Assembly: GCF_000143535.2 (NCBI RefSeq)
Contig: NC_037311.1
Span: 1,364,001 to 1,428,000 of the forward strand
Length of the DNA stretch: 64,000 nt
Source: Botrytis cinerea B05.10
Taxonomy: Eukaryota > Ascomycota > Leotiomycetes > Helotiales > Sclerotiniaceae
Direction of reading: 5' to 3'
In this document: positions 61,501-64,000 of the stretch, one piece after another
How positions within the stretch are numbered: position 1 is the stretch's first letter
Layout: every line of letters starts with the position of its first letter
Translations under genes and position numbers: made by a program
Notes under the pieces: generated by a model
Seen by the model: the letters and a program-made list of their open reading frames with translations, nothing else
Told to the model about the DNA's origin: nothing
The model's database searches: none

Positions 61501-62270
61501 ATATATCCTTCTTATCCACTACAAACACTACTTTACCAATCAACAATCGTGTGAAGCGTGCAGACTCAAACAATACCGATCCAAATCTGTTCCCGAATAT
61601 CACAACTGGTATCCCGGCCCCAAGTCTGAATCCCGATGGCACTGCGGCTCCAGCAAACCTTCTTCCATATCCCATTCAACAGCCAATTCGTTTATATGAT
61701 CGAGGGCTTCCTACTGAGCATTATGGATTCTATACTTACTTCAATCGTACTATCTTCCTCAAGTCTCTCTCATTACTCAACGATACTAATACCTCCAACG
61801 GTGAAGTTCCTGCTGATCAGAATGGCGGGGCTCTTGAAGGGGAAGCCAATTTCCGTTGCACATGGGGCGAGACTCGTTTCTTAGTACAGATGTGGACCAG
61901 GATGAATGGAACTGCTAGACTCAACAATGCTACTAGTTCGACGGGTGCCTCTACTGTCATTGCCGGACAGGACTTCTCGCAGCCTGGATCATTCCCTTAT
62001 CCGATCACTATTACCACCGATCGACATGGAGGGGATCCTGGGAGGAAGTTGTTGTACTGTTATAGTATGAATGACAGGGAAGGGATTATAGCGACCAGTG
62101 GAGTGGTCAATGGAGAGAATAGAGCATTTGGAGGCCAGATTATCAATCCGGCTCCGAGTGTTTTCTTGAATACTAGTGATTCATCGCTTGGAGGTTTTGA
62201 TGGAGGAACAGGCGGCTGTTCTTGTGCTTGGAGTAACTTTCAGGAGCTCATCAGTGCGTCAGGAACGTGA
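58563..62270 (+). CDS. Large single-pass membrane protein, fungal-specific, unknown function
   Basis: Intronless, 1235 aa. I do not recognise a characterised family; similar fungal proteins are often given uninformative names. Residues 1-790 are hydrophilic and disordered, rich in Ser, Pro and Thr, with a PPPPPP run near 623 and an Ala-Pro/Ala-His run at about 647-676 (APAPAPAPAHAPA). A basic/Cys juxtamembrane stretch (KKCIPKKGR, then RKRRRWYCC) leads into one helix at about 800-822 (ALILLIIIIVALATTL). The remaining 410 residues would lie outside the cytosol: many Asn-x-Ser/Thr sites (NLTG, NSS, NATF, NVTG, NLST), conserved-looking Cys and Trp (TGCVFPATQWSC, FRCTWGETRF, GGCSCAWSNF). A signalling or wall-sensing role is possible but unproven. 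Confidence 0.85.
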   Translation: MNTKNKIISKSPVERPPALSTNDPSTVLTENPFETIFDGKSEDDDSWKDEDVYSIASSEELQQSRPSRNITTSRSGNVTRTISRRERKNSISRSMREKSKGRQRKIHANLRLKVQTTFSTHHGPQPQAISSQPSRSNGVFVDLATLRKLENVSAHPNGTLWKSLENKKSKAIENSAEETKTEALETVQKETPNVYPLAERRGSLRPAALKLEDDLSPNDRPIVIGISIPSARLAHHVTTPQTSTSIASTMMGSYGHETPIGRELVTPSIVITPAHEVSAWSPYSTASNVSRARTLSTSFSVTSPNDPFKEGAPPLPKMPAALAEEEKRRVAAQHSYFSPDSDATTEWDDEPDSTRVLSSCIIYEEDEHPIIVRSARAIDVADKLKVDNHESIDTIAARTRSGWWNYITSPFVSRSNTVVYPEKKISSIPEVPILNVAAARVQESKMERKSWEQLFSPLSIKRSNSNASDAWWDVTPLGFRSEKQVSPGLVYKETRHPVKPSIATLPFVRSASGDVGDASLASAIGMTATADSKYYTNSTMPHDHSGISNSIQRGSILVNKDNSLSSSNDSTKELRSNNPFVKYQNSNIDLYNDSGMIKDGDSSDSGLKSRTLIVNNTTEPPPPPPPYTESPKKVRKYRAFFPSSRELAPASAPAPAPAPAHAPAPAHAPAVAQASAVASTLQYPTSPSPISPESEQKMAPQAGIQLSEVPLSPARGRINQSTAYPGPARQTTPTILIMTEEYLEQMADKAALKAAKKSESKRQRNEKEDSMASKLGGLFKKCIPKKGRQGPEGRKRRRWYCCGTIALILLIIIIVALATTLTRKPKHVVLPSQWLNLTGFPPIYAGLSTVAAPVNIVANTGCVFPATQWSCALPKEQQASVAPNLPNQPNFFLEIQWDNSSAANATFANVTGNKNLSTRSIVGNPVSAGKFIRDLILRARQTVTFNPSPPPPSYAEEAFLGDTTDGIVSSNKAGESTPFYISFLSTTNTTLPINNRVKRADSNNTDPNLFPNITTGIPAPSLNPDGTAAPANLLPYPIQQPIRLYDRGLPTEHYGFYTYFNRTIFLKSLSLLNDTNTSNGEVPADQNGGALEGEANFRCTWGETRFLVQMWTRMNGTARLNNATSSTGASTVIAGQDFSQPGSFPYPITITTDRHGGDPGRKLLYCYSMNDREGIIATSGVVNGENRAFGGQIINPAPSVFLNTSDSSLGGFDGGTGGCSCAWSNFQELISASGT
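60504..60592. repeat. In-frame Ala-Pro/Ala-His coding repeat
   Basis: GCACCA hexamer repeats with CATGCA variants inside the large membrane protein gene, encoding an Ala-Pro run. The length likely varies between strains. Confidence 0.85.
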
Positions 62271-62912
62271 AGGAGAAGATGACGATGATGCATTTTTATG
62301 ATATTATGGATACAGGTATAGGGAAAACAGAGGAAAGGAAAGGAAAGGAAAGAAGACACAATTTAGTAGCATGGGTTATGAATATTGAATAACTACTACA
62401 TTAGAAATGCAGAGTAGATGATAGACCAGAATAAGTTAGGGATTACCTATGCAGGAACACTCCTACAATTAATGTATATTTCAATTGCCAAATATGAACA
62501 ATGGTACTAGACAGTATCTATGACAGTGAAACAATATGAAGGCAAAAATATATAGAGTGAGTGATCCCTGTCGATTCGGGTCGGCGAGTATCGATCAAAT
62601 TCCGATGAAGCTCTCTTGTGATTGTAAACAACGGAATCTCATCTCAACCCTTCATTACACAAACTACATTCGTTTCTTGATCTCGATCTACCTACAATAC
62701 CTTCAGCTTATTACGCCCTCTCACCATCTTTAATTTCATTTTTTCTTTCCCTCTCAGCCTTTCATCATCTTTTATCGCACAGCAACCGATCTTGCCGCCT
62801 AGATTTATCTACTGATAACCACTTGCGATTGTCATTTGCGATTCGAGAATCTTCGAGGAATTGTATAAAGATTTGGGCGAACTACAGATTGTGTTTCGAG
62901 GAGAGAGACAAC
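62271..62912. other. Intergenic, 642 bases
   Basis: 3' flank of the large membrane protein (with AGGAAAGGAAAGG repeats near 62330-62352) and promoter of the zinc-binding-type gene. No coding sequence seen. Confidence 0.6.
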
Positions 62913-63659
62913 ATGCCATCCATTGCACAAGAAGATTGGGATGTTCCATCTATGGATTTCCACATGAGTCCAAATGGAGCTGTGAATCTACTGAAGAGAC
63001 GGAGGGACGTTGCGAATTTTGCGGATGTGATGGATGAGGAGGTGCAGATGAAGATTAATAGGTATGTGCTACTTGTTTGCGGATTGATTTTCGGGTCGTT
63101 CTTTGAATATCAACAATATCAAGCGTATTAGAGGCAGGGCAGTTGTGAGCAGTCAGCTAATGTTTGAAGTAGTCCTAGACATTCAAACCTCCATTCACAT
63201 TCACATTCACACAATCTCTATCCACACGCCACGCACCACGAACCCGAACGCAGACACCTAATTCCCCGCTCGAAAATGAGTCTGAACAAACGGGTTCGAG
63301 TTGAATATTTGCCCTCAGAGCCCGAATCTAGGATCGAACAGGCAAAGGAGAAAGAGAAGAGTGGATCTGGAATGGATCTACGAGCTTGTCATATATGTCG
63401 ACGCAAACCGACTGTGAAGAAGGAATTGGATGCGTTTGCGAATTGTGAGGGCTGTGGGAAGAGAGCTTGTTGGGTGTGTATCAGGGAGTGTCTTGGAGGG
63501 TGGGGGAATACGGAGATGGGGGAAGAGGTGGGAGGAAAGGAGGACTGGGGAGAGAAGGGAATGACGCATAGGGGAATGATCTGTAGCAGATGCTGTGTGG
63601 AGAGGGGAACCGAGGGAGATGTGCTGTGTTTAGGATGCTTGAGAATGGAGGGGAGCTGA
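62913..63659 (+). CDS. Small protein with C-terminal zinc-binding cysteine cluster
   Basis: Unrecognised protein, probably binding zinc. Two exons: 62913-63061 and 63170-63659, intron 108 nt (GTATGT donor, CTAAT branch, AAG acceptor); 212 aa. Exon 1 encodes MPSIAQEDWDVPSMDFHM... and an NLLKRRRDVANFADVM segment. After the junction a His/Ser run (HSHSHSHN) is read from CATTCA repeats. The C-terminal half has CHICRRK, CEGCGKRACWVCIREC, CSRCC and CLGC, at least four CxxC pairs, as in RING/FYVE-like fingers. Start at 63276 alone would give a 127-residue protein with the finger only; the longer model is favoured because the frame stays open through the 5' part and the intron is well formed. Confidence 0.68.
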
Positions 63660-64000
63660 AATTTTTGTGCGCGTGGGAAAATATTTACTGGGATTTGGCA
63701 CTGCCAGGAGGGAAATAGGGCGCATTATGGAAACTTAAGCAAACTTGCGGGTAAGCTCCGGGTTCGATTCATTAAGGAGTAAACTCGAGGGAGGATTCTC
63801 CGGTTCGATGGATGGGAATGATTCGATGGGATGAGCGATGCGATCGATACCCATTTTGATCTGGAGTCTTTAAGGTTGGCAATCTTGCAAGGATAGTGAT
63901 TTGCATATAATAAGGTTTACCCGGGTTTCTTACTGCATTTTACCATATAGTTACATGTATTATGAATATTGATATATTTTCATTGGCTATTTGTACTGTC
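63660..64000. other. 3' flank to window end
   Basis: No gene, RNA or repeat recognised in the last 341 bases. Confidence 0.6.

Noticed and set aside
63740..63790. tRNA-like GGGTTCGATTC (T-loop/B-box resemblance)
   Set aside because: No matching A-box, anticodon arm or acceptor stem could be folded around it.
1..64000. CRISPR array, integron, prophage or insertion sequence
   Set aside because: No regularly spaced repeats, integrase, phage genes or transposase; gene structure is eukaryotic throughout.

Overview
The window is nuclear DNA from a filamentous ascomycete. Genes are compact and carry 1 to 8 short introns, mostly 49-150 nt, with fungal donors (GTAAGT, GTATGT, GTGAGT) and CTAAC/CTRAY-like branch points. 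The gene set (Prp9/SF3A3, Oxa1, Mim1, Shp1/p47, COP9 subunit 4, Mps1, Jac1, a fungal rhodopsin-domain protein, GT34 mannosyltransferase) fits Pezizomycotina. Moderate AT-richness and the small-intron style suggest Leotiomycetes such as Botrytis/Sclerotinia relatives; that last step is inference, not proof. I see no bacterial-type operons, rRNA, convincing tRNA, CRISPR array or intact transposon. Coordinates of spliced genes come from reading exon frames by eye; every model given keeps an open frame across its junctions.

Layout. 0-5.4 kb: splicing factor 3a subunit 3 (+) and a long SET/MYND protein (-). 5.4-8.6 kb: gene-free stretch with one copy of a dispersed repeat. 8.6-12.7 kb: aldehyde dehydrogenase (-) and a seven-helix rhodopsin-domain protein (-). 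12.7-18.8 kb: a 6 kb gene-poor tract with the second repeat copy and two doubtful ORFs. 18.8-23.2 kb: OXA1 (-) and MIM1 (-), then SHP1/p47 (+) divergent from MIM1. 23.2-26.7 kb: an intergenic tract crowded with simple repeats. 26.7-32.6 kb: EF-hand MscS-type channel (+) and an NTF2-like protein (-) with a repeated aromatic/acidic/[ST]P motif. 36.4-44.4 kb: CSN4 (+), SGNH/GDSL esterase (-), MPS1 (+), JAC1 (+). 47-48.7 kb: GT34 mannosyltransferase (-). 50.4-56.7 kb: accessory island of three secreted cysteine-rich proteins built from Apple/PAN-like modules. 58.6-62.3 kb: large single-pass membrane protein (+). 62.9-63.7 kb: small zinc-binding-type protein (+).

Most of the window is core housekeeping: splicing, mitochondrial protein insertion and Fe-S assembly, protein degradation, spindle checkpoint, Golgi glycosylation. 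The part that looks least conserved and most worth study is the 50-57 kb island. There, six modules with the same cysteine pattern are spread over three neighbouring genes in both orientations, with many tiny exons, one GC-AG intron and a possible broken cysteine-rich relative between them. Three further gene calls here depend on short exons that are easy to miss (the OXA1 presequence exon, the MIM1 C-terminal exon, the ALDH N-terminal exon).
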